NCBI GenBank assembly: GCA_035771175.1
Contig: CM069593.1
Span: 43,709,741-43,773,740, forward strand
DNA from: Paratinospora sagittata
Taxonomy: Eukaryota > Streptophyta > Magnoliopsida > Ranunculales > Menispermaceae
Direction of reading: 5' to 3'
DNA length: 64,000 nt
Under the pieces are notes generated by a model. That model was not told where the DNA came from and did not search any database. It saw nothing but the letters and a program-made list of their open reading frames with translations. The translations under genes were made by a program, and so were the position numbers. This document shows, one piece after another, positions 46,706-59,264 of the stretch (its first letter is position 1; each line of letters begins with the position of its first letter).

Positions 46706-46830
46706 AGAGGTGTTAACCAAGTAGTTAAATAAAAAAAAATTACTGAAAAGTCAAGAGTTCGAACTCCGTCCGCTTATTCTCCTTCCAAGGTATATACGAG
46801 CCCTAACGAAAAAAAAATTTCAAGATTTTA
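46706..46830 (+). mobile_element. Possible tRNA-derived SINE
   Basis: An A-box-like TTAACCAAGTAGTTAA (46712-46727) is followed about 40 bases later by a B-box-like AGAGTTCGAACTCC (about 46754-46767). That is the order and spacing of a pol III promoter. The downstream part ends in an A run (46808-46818). Family and boundaries are uncertain. Confidence 0.45.
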
Positions 46831-47199
46831 GAAGGTGTCACTTTGCAAACTAAAGGCTTGCACCCCTAAGATTAGTTAGAGACGCATAAGCTGGCCCAAA
46901 ACACCCAGGTCTTAATGAAAACAAGGCATAACTACCATACTTGCAAAGGGAAACTGTAGCAAGATGTAGACCATCAGGTCACCTTAAGAAACATTGTTTA
47001 GAGAATGAAAGGCATGTTCCTGTTGAGTAGAAGTACATACATTTGGCTTTACTATAGATTTTCAAGAGAAAATTGGCCAGTTCATGGAGCAGGTTACATC
47101 TCATCCAACCTATATGTCCATGGGTACATGAATAACATACTAATAACCCATCAAATACCTACAGAATCTCTTAAAATGAATTTTAAGATTAGATCATGA

Positions 47200-49478
47200 C
47201 TACTGTGTTTTGCCAACAGGTTCAAGAGCTTCAATCATGACCACACTATTTCCTCTGATGACCTGCAGAAGCATTGACAAAGACCTTCTTAGAAAGATAA
47301 TACAGGTTAAAAAAAAAAAAAAACAGAAGGGCAGGGACCTACCACCATGCCTATATCATTTTTCTCATTTCCATCGACTTGCACAGTGTTATCAACCACC
47401 AAATTCATAAACTGATCAAACCCTCGGAGAGTCCCAACTACAACACGATTTGCATTCAGCTTAACTGCAAAAGAGGGTTTTAACACATGCACAATAAGAG
47501 TTTCAGTACAATTATAGCATAATAGCAGGAACTAACATGCATTACTATCAATAGAGACCAAAGGGATAGATAGCCATGAACAAAAATGCACCTGATTCAG
47601 CTTGCTAACACCAAAAATAAAATGTTCAAAACAGAACAAAAAACTGCAATTCCACAAGTTAGAATACATTTCTGAATCAGAGATTTCATAGGAACAACTT
47701 GAAAGTTGGGGGTTGAGCCCTTGGCCTGTTTGACAATAGTATGCAATCCTTGAGATCGTGGACTCAAACTACCTTACCTATCCAACTGACACATATATTC
47801 ATAACACATTATCAACTATCAAGTATCTAACAACCATAATGAGGCACACACACTAGAAGCTCAAAATAAATTTTGTAAGGCAAAAGGGAAAAGCAATACT
47901 TATAACAGGTGAGAATCCCATGTCAAGCTGTTTAGAGTGAAGGATAAGATCTTAACTTTTTTTCTTTTTTTTTTGTAATGCAAGAGAACCATAAATTGTA
48001 ATTGTAAAGGAGGTTGATGCTTGTTATAAAGGAAGAGGAGGTAATGCAATCAGCTAGAGATTTTTAAAATTGTACAAATGAATTAATATGTTAGATAGCT
48101 TTTCCATGGTTGAGCTAGGTTTCCATAAGTGGATGGAAGGATGTTTTCTCGGAAACATGGATTGAAAAAAAATCTAGAAGCGATCCACTCGACCAACCCT
48201 TCAAAATCAACATGGAGATAATTTATGTGAAGCAACAAAACCTTACCTATATAGAGGTCTCGGTCATTCAAGGCATCATAGTTTACCCGCAAACACTTTC
48301 CATGGCATTTGGATCTGCTCCAGTAGTGCAAATATACAGCCCAATTGACTAGGTATGTCATCTTTTAATTCTATAATGTGCTTTACTTGAAGGAAGAATA
48401 CATCAACCAGTGATTATTTCACCAGCTTGCCTTTTGTACTAGGCTTCTACATAAGGAGTGGATTACTTAAAAACCATGAGAAATCATGAATTTTTTTTCC
48501 AAATAAATGAGTCAGAGGGAGCTTTTGGACAAGGTTAGACATTAGAAATTATGAAGAGAAATCTCTTTTGAAGCTGCTCTTGATGTGCTCCAGAGATTCA
48601 AATGGAACAGCACTAAGGAGATGAATCATTGAAGCAGTCAATATTCAACATGAAGATTGTAAAATTCTAAAATCAATTGTCAAGAGATTATCAGGATAAT
48701 GATTGTGTGTAGTGCATGGACAAGTACCAATCTCATACAGACCAAAACTACAAGTCTACTGGTAAAGTCTAAGTGACACTGAAAAAACGAGATCCTCAAA
48801 ACTTTTCAAAAGAACTGCAGAAATCAAGAAACAAGACTTGAAGATCTGAGGAAAATAACATAAGATTATCAAACATCAGATTTTCTCTATGACAATCATG
48901 TGGCATTGCATCGACTAATTCTACTGAGTTCATACAAACCAAAACTACAAGCAACCAATTAATGTCAAAATGCACCAGATACTGCAAAAGAACTACAGGA
49001 AACCAAAATCAAATATAAGATCCGGACATCTGAGAAACATAAAATATGATTATCAAGCACAAGATCATCAGAAATTAATCACAAGGCATTGATTGAACAC
49101 ATTCGACAGATTTCATGTAGACAAAAACTAGAAGCAGCCAATTAATGTCGAAATAGCACTGAAATGAAGAGAAACAGCAAAAGAACTGCGGAAATCCAGA
49201 ATCAAACATCTGAGAAACATGAAAAATAATTAACCAACTAGAATCATACAAGAGAAAAACACCAGAAAAATACAGGTATGCAGAAGCGACTATTTTAAAA
49301 AAATGAGGAAAAAAAAGGAACAGACAATGCGGAGGTTCTAGGACTTTCGAAGTATGAATCAGATTTAGAAACTTACTCTGAAGCTGCTTGTCCATGTATC
49401 TGTTGCACAAGAATAATGAAAACGAATAAAAACCCTAAATAAGAGAGTTGAAGAGAGATGAAGAAGAGAGAGAAAATA

Positions 49479-49527
<49 letters not shown>

Positions 49528-49559
49528 TTGAGATCTGGAGGCTGACCTGATCTGCTCAT
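47200..49559 (-). CDS. Small nuclear ribonucleoprotein G (SmG)
   Basis: Core Sm-ring protein of spliceosomal U1, U2, U4 and U5 snRNPs. Exons on the minus strand: 49559-49525, 49399-49377, 47464-47343, 47262-47200, all GT-AG, giving 80 residues, the usual SmG length. Begins MSRSGQPPDLKKYMDKQLQ. The Sm1 motif follows (NANRVVVGTLRGFDQFMNLV), then the Sm2 motif (IGMVVIRGNSVVMIEALEP), ending VGKTQ. Two very small 5' exons (35 and 23 bases) make it easy to miss by open frame alone. Intron 2 (1.9 kb) has tandem repeats. Confidence 0.95.
48790..49245. repeat. Diverged tandem repeat in SmG intron 2, period about 180-195 bp
   Basis: Three units start at AAAAGAACTGCAGAAATC (48808), AAAAGAACTACAGGAAACC (48985) and AAAAGAACTGCGGAAATC (49179). 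Shared later blocks include CATCTGAG.AAA, GATTATCAA, AAAACTA.AAGCA.CCAATT and AATGTC.AAAT. Non-coding; the apparent open frames here are read from the repeat. Confidence 0.75.
49481..49519. repeat. (AG)n microsatellite in SmG intron 1
   Basis: An uninterrupted AG run of about 39 bases a few bases downstream, in gene sense, of the exon 1 donor. It makes intron 1 (only 125 bases) partly a CT tract in the transcript. Confidence 0.93.
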
Positions 49560-49652
49560 GGTGAAAGTAAAGAAGAAAACTCAGAAGACGACTTCGCAGA
49601 AGAAGAAGGAGAAATGAGGAAAGGAGCTAACAAAGAGCAAACTCCGCTCTCA

Positions 49653-49661
49653 AAACCCTAA
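49653..49661 (-). promoter_or_regulatory. Telo-box upstream of SmG
   Basis: AAACCCTAA about 95 bases upstream of the SmG ATG. The telo-box is common close to transcription starts of plant translation and RNA-processing genes, which fits SmG. Confidence 0.5.
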
Positions 49662-52600
49662 AATACGAACCAACACACACGCACTCACTAGGAGCATAGC
49701 ACCGTGGCCTAGACTAAACGCGTGTTTGATTCACAATTCAAGAAATTGTTTTCAAAAAATAAAATAATGAAAAAATATTGTAAAAGTCTTTTTCTTCTTT
49801 TTTTAATTATTTATTAAAAAACAATTTTTTTTTGTTGTATTTTTTCTTTTTCTTATTTTAAGAGGTGTTTAAGATGTATTTTATTTGTGATTCAAATACA
49901 AATTTTTATATCTATGTATTTAGGCATTAAGATTAAGTTTATAACAAAAACTATTTCTAAGAGTGCTTTTTTTTTTTGTTTGAAGTATTAGTTAAATTTT
50001 TATATTAAATTGTACGGAGAGATTTAAATTGTGTACCACTTTGACATACTTTTGTTTCTTTTCTTCTATTTATTATTTTTGTTAGATGTTTTTTCCTCAT
50101 CACGTTTGAAAAAATGTTTGAGCATGACTTATTTTCCACTATATTGTTTTTAGTATTCTTTTAATAGTCAGGCGGTGTCCTAAATAAAAAATAAAAAGTT
50201 TAAGACAACATGTATACATATAATTAAAAATATATAATTATTTCATATATAAATATTAACTTAACCCTTAATGAAATACAGTGGAGAACGTGGATTTGTG
50301 TTGATATAATATACACACTTTACTTAATTTTTTAGATTGTTATTTTTATTTTTAGTTTTTTTTGGTAATTTTGGGTAAATGAGCCGGCTTACACACAAAC
50401 TAACCGCGAGAGGCCAACCTTATAGACGGGAGAAAGTGGCAATTCATCAACAAACAAAGGGCATTTCTACCCTATCTAACGATAAAACTCAAACTTTACG
50501 TATTGGCCCAATATTACCATTTAAGAGGTAGGGTGAATTAAATTTAATAAATTTTTATGTTATTTTTCGGTTAATTAATTAAACAGAATATATGTATAGT
50601 ATATATCGCGACCTATTATGTATTAGTGACATCATGACTGATACATAACACTATATACGTTACACCGACGTATACAATACTATATCAACTTTCTTATACA
50701 TTAATTTTTTAAAAAATTTTGGCATAATCTCTTCTTAAATATGACTATCACAAACTTAATTGTCATAATCAAAACATTATTAATATTTATTCATTCATAT
50801 AAATACCAAATTCCTTACATCATACTACAAACCATCGTATATATCATTACTCCACTCATTTAGTGATGGTATATATACATATGATGTTAAATATACATAA
50901 TTCAATTCTCAATCCTCAAACCATACATACATAGGAAAAATAAACAGAAGAGTCAGCTACTCTTATTTTGCCTTTTCTTTCCCTTTTTCTCAACCTGAAA
51001 TATTTGAGAAAAATGGGATGAGTTACAATATGCTCTGTAAATATTTCCAATAATGGCACTATATATACATTAATAAATAAAACATGCATGTTGAGCAATT
51101 TCATTTATAAATAACATGAAACATGAAAAGAAATACATACATGATTATCATAATTTTTATTATAAAAGCTGCAATAATAGATTAAAACATTTATATCAAT
51201 CTACCTCATTTCAAGTAATAGAGTGGGTCTAACTTTTCATTTGACAGCAACTAAAATAGTCACAGTTCTTTCATTACTCATTTTCATATAATCATTAATT
51301 TTGGGTTATTAATCTAATCAGGACAATCCTTTAGTACGTGAGTACAAATTCAGTTACTCACATGAGACTAGTTCCTGAGGCTTACCTAAGAATCGACCTC
51401 ATGCGGTTAGTCTACTCTTACAAATCTAACATATGCTTCATTTTAAAATTATTTCATGAATTCAACTAATGCACAATAATCATAATATGCTTATTCAATC
51501 AAAAACATTTTATATCTATAATGTGATATATAGAATAACCAGAATAAAGAAATACTCACAGTATTACCGCGTAGACCTACTCTCTACGACCACTTTAATA
51601 TCCGTATCAAATCAACAATATAATATTGTCATATATTCATTCTCACATAATCCATAATCAATTATCTGATCATTATAATTTATTTTTTATCAATTAGTCA
51701 TTTAATTATAACTCTCCAATTCATATAATTAATTCTCATAATTTCATTTCGATCTAAAAATTAATTGAGACGTCCCAAATATTTTACACAATCATCGTGA
51801 TTATTTTTAAGGCAATGGACAATAGAAATAGGTTTTTCAACCATATTTTCACTAATGTTCAAGTTTGTCGTATTTACCGAATTCATTCATAAATATATTA
51901 AAAATATTCATCGATACCCAAAAATCATAATTTGAGTATCGAAATGTCTAAAATTCAGTTCTCAGTAATTTTATGGTTTCAAACAGGGATTTTATTGGAG
52001 TTTGATATGATTCTAAATGTTTCTAGTGTCAAATTTGGCTTTTAACAGCTGTATCAATATCAATATTACACATAAATACAAACAAACTATATATCTAGTA
52101 TCTACAAATTTATAAGAGTCGTAATATATTATTTCTACGTATTTTCACTCAAAATGGGTCCAAGACCTATTTTGAGTGGAAATACGGTAAAACAATTCTT
52201 ATAACAAAAAATATACTGATAGAAACGTCATTTACTCGTTAAAGATCAATTTTGTAAAAAAATAATAATAATAACTTGCCAATATGACAAATCCCCCCCA
52301 AAAACACATCATTTTCCTTTTTTTCCCTTGTCGTTTTGCGTTCTAGCTTCTTCTTTCCTTTTCTTTCAAGTTCGTTCCTTTATTTATTTTTTTAACTTTT
52401 TTTTTTTTTTTATCAAACACGGTTGAAGAGAATAAGATGAGCATGACTATAAATTTGATTCCATGCATCAAAAGCCAGGTACTAACCAACCTCCCCCATT
52501 GAATTTAGCATATCTATCATTTAATGATCTAACTACCCTTTTCTATTTACATTAATTTAATCATACCCTTATCTAAGTTCAATTTACTTAGTTTAACTCA

Positions 52601-53469
52601 CATATTTAATTAACAAACTTACATATTTAATTTATACTATTCAATTTACATATTTAGCATATATTTTATATGAATATTGGTGGTGCTAGCAGAATGGTTA
52701 TGGTGGCGATGACTTGAATTTTAAAAGTTATTCGGTAAGAATTGAAGTTGGTGCAACTAAAAAACTTATTAAGTTATTATGTAAAATATTTAATTATTGG
52801 TGTCATAAAATATAAAGATTTTATTTAAAAATTTTGACCATATTCGGGTGTGGTGAGAATTAGTTTGTAACTTCTGAATTCTTTGAATCCTCTTATGGTA
52901 ATGATCTATGATTCTTATATATAAAAAAAAAAGTTGGAAAGATAAGAATTTGGAGTGTTACATAATGTCTCAATTTTACGTCTGAATTTGTATCCAAACT
53001 TATTCATTCACTTTTGGAAGAATCTCCCAATAATTTTTGAAATTCCTGACTCTTAAATAGTTTCGTCCCCGAAAGGGGTTAGTGGGGACACCAAGTTTAT
53101 TATTGTCCTGGTTGGTGAAATCATGTATTGAATTGTCTCTATATTATTTTGAGCTTGCCATTAATCATCAAGATCTTTATACCAGCATTTCAAACCCAAG
53201 TATCTATCCAAACCACCTCTCTTTTCTTTATTTTTTTCCATGTAAATCAAGGTCACATATTAAGTCATTAACCCAATACAATTTAGTCAATTTCCTTTCC
53301 ATACATTCTTTATATTAATTGGAGTGCCAGCCGGTTCTCAATTTGAAAGTAAATTACCGTTAGGCATTAGCTCCATCAACGCTTATCCAGTTATCCTCAT
53401 TTAGAATACAATTATGGGTTAATTCTCCACACTCGTCAGAACCCGATAGGTATGCAACTTCCGGTTTCT
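49662..53469. other. AT-rich intergenic region between SmG and HHE genes
   Basis: No gene supported. Long A/T stretches. Around 50930-51430 there are features seen in degenerate LTRs (GGGATGAGTTACAATATGCT, clustered TCCTGAGGC) but no paired repeat or primer-binding site could be found. A (TAA)n patch is near 52262-52273 and a T run near 52396-52411. Confidence 0.5.
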
Positions 53470-54263
53470 TCTGCTCTCACGTGGCACAAATAAAATTCTA
53501 ATTTAACCAAATCATTACGTGGAAGGCACCATTCGCTTCAAGCCGAATATATTAACCAACTCCTCGGTGTATGCGATCCTGAAATCCCAATCAAGCAGCA
53601 AGCTCTGCCGCGTGTCGGGAGCCTCTTAAGGATTTAGACTTCTCAAGTAATGGATTTATCAGTCACATATATGCTTTTCTTCTCAAAATTTCGTTAATCT
53701 CTTCCTAACTAAGCTTCCTAATCTAATTTTCTGCTACAATGGCGTGCTATTCAGAATCGCTATAGCCAAAACCACACATATCTTCCGATCGTAAGCTCGC
53801 TCTCTCCATTTTTCTAATCTTTCCTTGCAAAGATTGCCATTTCGTGAATTTTTCTACTGTTTTTTTCAATTTTTTTCTCGTAATCTGGTTTTTATTCAAG
53901 CAGCTTTAAGTTTCCCCTAAATCGAGTACTTGAAATACTTCAGTGTTGTTTTCTAAGTTCAATCTCTTTCAATGATTTTTAACAAAACGAAAATCTCGCA
54001 AATAAAATCTTTTGATGTTAAATTTCGTTTTTCTTCACTTTTCTCGATGAATCGATCGGCGGGTGCTCGTAAGATTTTCTAAATCTTTTATTTTCTCTCT
54101 CTTATAGATTGAGCCTTTATTTTGATACGAAAAAGAGATTTTCAATATCTCATAGAATAATCTTTTTCTTGTTTTCTTGTTTTCTTGATCTTCTTGTTCT
54201 TATCTCAGGAAATTGAATCATATCTTCTTCAGATTCTTCGATTTGATTTGATTTCTTCAAGCC
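53470..54263 (+). promoter_or_regulatory. HHE gene promoter and 5' leader with intron
   Basis: Promoter motifs: CTCACGTGGCAC (about 53475) and TTACGTGGAAGG (about 53513), both ABRE-like ACGTGG cores. The leader probably starts near 53740. A leader intron fits a donor at 53791 (GATC then GTAAGC) and an acceptor ending at 54208 (TCTCAG), leaving 55 bases before the ATG. Inferred from motifs. Confidence 0.5.
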
Positions 54264-56565
54264 ATGGGATGTTGTTTCGCGAAACCGAAGAAATCACTGG
54301 TAGAAATCGTGCCGTCCGATCAAATTCGAAGCTTACCGGTCGTATCGCTTCATGGATCTTCATCCGGCATTCAAACTTCCTTACTCCGACTCGCGCTTTC
54401 CTACAAACCTGTTTCTGTAAACTTCATTTCCTCCGAAACGCAACGTTTCGGATCCGACACGCCAGTTCTAGTTTACCATTCCGATACCGTTACGGGGTCG
54501 TGCGAAACGCTGTTACGTTACATAGACGACAAGTTTCCGACTCCTCCGCTACTGTCCTGCGTTGGAGCCGCCCAGAATCAAGCGAAGCCCCCGATCGTTT
54601 CGGCTGCTACATTGCAGCACAAGAGCATGTCGTGGCATCTCGAGAGGCTTGTCACGTGGGCGGATGATCTTGCTACACGTGGAGTGAGATCGTCCGTTGA
54701 TCCGTCTCTAGGGACTCCTACGATGGAGGTGAAGAAGTTCGGGAAGAGCTATTCGCTGTTGCTGGAGCTGATGTTGGAACACGCGCAGATGGAAGAGAGA
54801 ATCGTATTTCCTGCTTTAGAGAGCGCTGAAAGAGGTTTAGAATTTAGATTATTCACTTTTAATTAATTATACTACATTGACACTTAAATTGTACATCTTT
54901 AATTTACATTACCTTTATAGAGTATTAGATTATTTTGAATCATGTTTATAGAGTATTAGATTATTTTGAATCATGTGTTGGCGCATGATTTGAGGTAATC
55001 CTATAATATATGTATAAAAGTGATCTACACTATGAGTTATAGCTGATAAGTTAGGGCAGATATACTCACAATCATAATCACCTGCATGATGACATGTGGA
55101 CTAGAAACTGATTAATCTAAAAATTGGGTTGTATTTCGTTGGCGATTCAAAAATAAAGATTTCATTTACAAATAGAAAATTCAGAGAATGACTTTTCGTT
55201 TTGTGAAAACAAGTTGTTTCATTTATAAACAGTTAAAATTGTTTTTCGGATCCATTCAAACCAAATGGGTTTTTCGTATTTTTAAAATTTCAGATACAAA
55301 AAATTGTATTCAAATCACTAACTAACCATGCGTTAGCTTTTGGGTTTAATGATTTTAATAAGACTGGAATTATTGTAAAATGGTTGCTTCTATTGATGAA
55401 TTCTCAACAGGGTTTGGTTTTGATTTGATTTGATGCAGGGTTGTGTAAAGTGGCGAATGAAGAACATGCAAGGGATCTACCCATAATGAATGGAATCAAG
55501 GAATGCATAAAATCTATTGGGGTGCTTCAGACAGGGGATTCTGCCTACCAGGAAGCCTTTTTCAATCTTTCTACTCGACTGAAAACCTTGCAGGTGAGAA
55601 TATATCTAATTATCTATACATCATACAAATACAATTATTTCTATTCCCTTTCTTTTGAAAAAGGAAATCTGAACGTGAGATCTTCATTTGTTATTCATAA
55701 TATGTTACTTGTTTAGCACACAATCGACATGATTCTTACCAGAAAAAGATAAGTAAAGCGACCTGGTAAAAAGGTGTGGTAAGGTGATCTTTACGCTAAA
55801 AAGGTTTTGGTGGTGGTGTTTGTGGGTATGCGCTAACATATTCATTCTACCAAACCAAATCTATAAGAATTTGGTTCATTTCAATTTGATTAGATGTGGG
55901 GTTTTTTTCATTTGACTTCTTTATATATATATATTGAGTACTAGAATTGCTAACTTACCCTATTATTTTAATGTTGATTTTTTTTTGCATGATTTGTTTT
56001 ATTAATCTTAGTTTTAATACTAGAATTGCAATCTTATTCTATTTATGTTAACACACAAGGGGCACCCATTTTGACACTATACTCCTTGTGTTGTTGGATT
56101 AACTTGAGTCATGTTTCAGTTGCTTGATCTATGCCTTCTTAAAATCCAAATCAACCCATTGGAAAGTGTCGAATCTAAAGACTATAGTTTATAAGTAGAA
56201 ATCCAAACATGTCTACGGGACATCTAGAATAACAACGCTCCAATATCATGTTAAAAACTATTTGACCTCAGAGCTATATGCATGATTGTGTTGGTCAGGA
56301 GCATTGCAGAGAGCATTTTGAAGAGGAGGAGAGGGAGCTGTGGCCGTTGCTTGAAGCAGTAGAACTAAGCGAGGAGAAGCAAGTAGTGATGTTGAAGCAA
56401 TGCGTGGAAGTGATGGAGAGTACCCACTCTCGCCTCTTTAAATTTATGGTAGAAGGACTTGTGCCCCGGGAAGCTATGCAGTACTTGGACATTATGATCA
56501 GATACGGTGAGGACGCACGAGTGTTGTCGCTGCTTCTTTCTGTTCTGATGAATAAGAACAGATAA
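54264..56565 (+). CDS. Hemerythrin-like HHE-domain protein with MGCC N-terminus
   Basis: Predicted metal-binding four-helix HHE protein; a physiological role is not known to me. Exons: 54264-54834, 55439-55593, 56299-56565; phases match, 330 residues. The N-terminus MGCCFAKPKK has Gly2 followed by two Cys and basic residues, the pattern for N-myristoylation plus palmitoylation, so membrane anchoring is likely. Residues about 22-95 (VVSLHGSSSGIQTSLLRLAL) look like a thioredoxin/GST-type fold. Hemerythrin ligands are visible: H119 and H125 (LQHKSMSWHLERL), H173 with nearby Glu (LEHAQMEERIVFPALE), H200 (NEEHARDLP), H244 and H248 (EHCREHFEEEERELWPLLEA). Similar to an Arabidopsis HHE protein I recall as neighbouring VAMP727. 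Confidence 0.9.
54914..54975. repeat. 31-bp tandem duplication in HHE intron 1
   Basis: Two perfect units beginning TTTATAGAGTATTAGATT at 54914 and 54945. A recent local duplication, 80 bases past the exon 1 donor. Confidence 0.9.
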
Positions 56566-57048
56566 GATGATCTCTTTTTCTTTTGGAAGCGTGAATCCGT
56601 GTAAATAGATAATTACTGGAGTGTCTCGTCGTTCTTCTTCTTGTTTTAGTGGCAAGAATTACTTGTGTTCTCCTTTTGTTTTGATGTTGTAATGATGATT
56701 TGTTTCAAATAGTTCTTCTTTATAATAGAATTGAGAATCTTTTTTTTACTTTTTCAAAGCAAGGCCAACATATATGATTTTCTTGTTGAAGGAAATAAGA
56801 AATGATTCATATAACACACGGCTTCCCTCATTACAATGGAGAAATGATTTAGTAGTTAAGGGATAAGAAAGAACTTGTATTTGGTAGTTACTTAGAGGAA
56901 TTAATTGAAGAAAGAAGTTCTTTCTCGAAGTGAATCATAGCGGACTTGGGAAATGTCAGAGAAAATGGTTTTATAATGGGTGAATGATTGTTGGATCATT
57001 TCTACACTCTTTATACATAACAATTTTTACAAATTCTTTGTTTTTAAG

Positions 57049-57255
57049 CCTACATTTGGTTTGTCATATAGAGAGAATTTTTTGTATCAAAAAACTAGAA
57101 ACACAAAAAAATACGCCTGGTTGGTTGAAACCCGAAAATAATTTTTTGAAATTAAAAAAAAAAACCATGTTGTTTTTGGAAAACAAAAGTTGCTTTCTAA
57201 ATTTTTATTTTTTGGATTATTTTATAATTTTCAAATCATGAACCAAACGCAAGTT
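57049..57255. mobile_element. MITE-like element
   Basis: The left end ACATTTGGTTTGTCAT is imperfectly complementary to the right end ATGAACCAAACGCAAGT. The interior is AT-rich, with another CTGGTTGGTTGAAA inside. Same TTTGGTT style as the element at 7412. Confidence 0.45.
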
Positions 57256-59264
57256 AAGAAAAAAAAAACCTTTGGCTAGGAATATTTTTTGTGTTGTGGA
57301 CTACATGTGAAATCACGTACACATCTATTGAAGGACCGTCACTCTTTTTCCTCGAGTTAGTCCATTCCTTGAGTTAGTCCATTTGTGACCGAGCGTAACT
57401 TGGCCGAATACCCCAAATTACCAAAATTATAATAATAATAATTCACTTCATCTTTGTAGTTAAAAAGAGAAATAATTTGTGGCCTCCGAACAAACGCACA
57501 CTTAAATACTTAAATGGACTCGGGTTACCGAGTTTCGCCCGGGCGCGAGTGCGACTCGCTTGAGGCATATTATATATGTTACTATTTCTCCATTGGATGA
57601 CCAACGGGACTTATTCTAAGCCAAAGTTATATATAATATTTTGATAAATTAAAACTGTAGTGATTAGACTTTAAAAAAAAAGATTGGAGTAATTAAAGTT
57701 TGAATAATCTTGTTTTTTTCTTTTTATTTTTTATTTTGAAACCAGAATAATGTTTTGTTAAATACTGAAGTAGTTGTATTATTATTTTTTAAGTGTAATA
57801 AATAAATTCAATTGTCTTATCACTTTAATATTTAACGTTAATAATTGGGAAAAATTGCAATGAATATAAATCACGCTTTGAGGAGGACATTGTAATAATG
57901 ATTTATAAATGGTCAATCTTTTATTTTCCTAATAAATTTATGCCAGAATTATGACATTTGCGTTCATTCAGTCACAACAATATATTTAATGATATTAAAC
58001 TGTATTATTTTATGTTATATTATATTATATTATATTATATTTTATCTATTTATAATTAATGAGAGAGAAAAAAAAGATTTAGAAAATGATAATTTTAAAA
58101 AAATTTATAGATTCTATGTCGTGAGGTGCTTTATTGACAATTGTTTACTTTTTGTCCTATGTCAATATATTATATTATATTATATATTTTGTTCGCTTAT
58201 GTATTTATAATTAATAGGTGATTAAAAATTTCTCAACTATTTAATTATATTTAATTTATAAAGCTCATTATGACTCTGTGTCTCACTTTTATTTTTTATA
58301 TTTAAAATAATTTCTCCACTTATTCGATAAGTAATAACATTTGAATCTCTTTGCCAACTTTTTATTTGTTATTTCAACATAATTTTTTCACTTATTTGAT
58401 AAGTATCAAGAATTGAATATGATCTCCACCTAATTCGTTTTATTTATTTTTTGTTACCTTGATTTATTTTGTTTAATTCATATTCCTTAGTGGTTTATAT
58501 TTTCCTTGTACATCAAAATACAAAATATATCAATGATTCGATTTTTTTTTATTCAACATAATTTCTCATCAATCATAGCTAAATAAGAAAGCATAATATA
58601 TAATATAATATAAATTTGCATAATGTAATTTTATATATATAATATTGTTTTGTAAATATAAGTGTACATACCTTTTTAAAATAAATTATTCCCTTTATTT
58701 TATTCTGTAGTTAAAAAGGATAACTCATCAAAAGACAAAATTGATATTAAAATGATTAATAATTTGACATACAATTAAAATATCAAACATACAAAAAAAA
58801 AAAACAAAAGGACATTAAATCCATTTGGCCATCCTAACAAATGATGACCAAGATTTGACGTGTTGCAAATTTATGATATCTAAAACAATAAATTATCTAA
58901 CCTTTATCTATACCAACATTAATATTGACAACCTTCAATTGGAGCATTTTTAACTTTTTTTTTTTTTTTAAGAGTCTTTCTTATTTCATGATTCTTTAAG
59001 CTCTCTCAAACGCAAAAAAAAAACTCAAGCAACCATAATCCCAAAAAGAATTAAGAGAGAAGTGTTTTTATTTTACCGTAAGGTAATGAAAAATATTGCC
59101 TTCTTATTCTTCTTCAATATAGGCAAGTTCAAACCCGAGGAAAAATTAATAAAGAAAAATGTTAACATTTGCACACGTTTATTATATTATGAGATGCTTG
59201 ATGAATACAGATGAATTATTTTTAGAATCTCCATTATTTGGTCTTACGTGTATTCGTGTATATA

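Larger units (their letters stand above)
44380..47199. other. Intergenic region between RopGAP and SmG
   Basis: AT-rich, no gene supported. Contains an RTE LINE 3'-end remnant (45013-45130), a possible SINE (46706-46830), and a palindrome-rich patch with GTTGATCAAC and TTGATCAA (46517-46551). A stretch near 45740-45830 with GCTCGAATTCAAGACCTGAA may be another tRNA-like SINE remnant. Confidence 0.5.

Noticed and set aside
50930..51430. A possible solo LTR
   Set aside because: Some LTR-like wording is present, but no TG...CA ends with a target duplication and no second copy in the window.
54185..54667. 160-codon plus-strand frame overlapping HHE exon 1
   Set aside because: It is another frame of the HHE exon; the frame starting at 54264 has the domain matches and correct splice phase.
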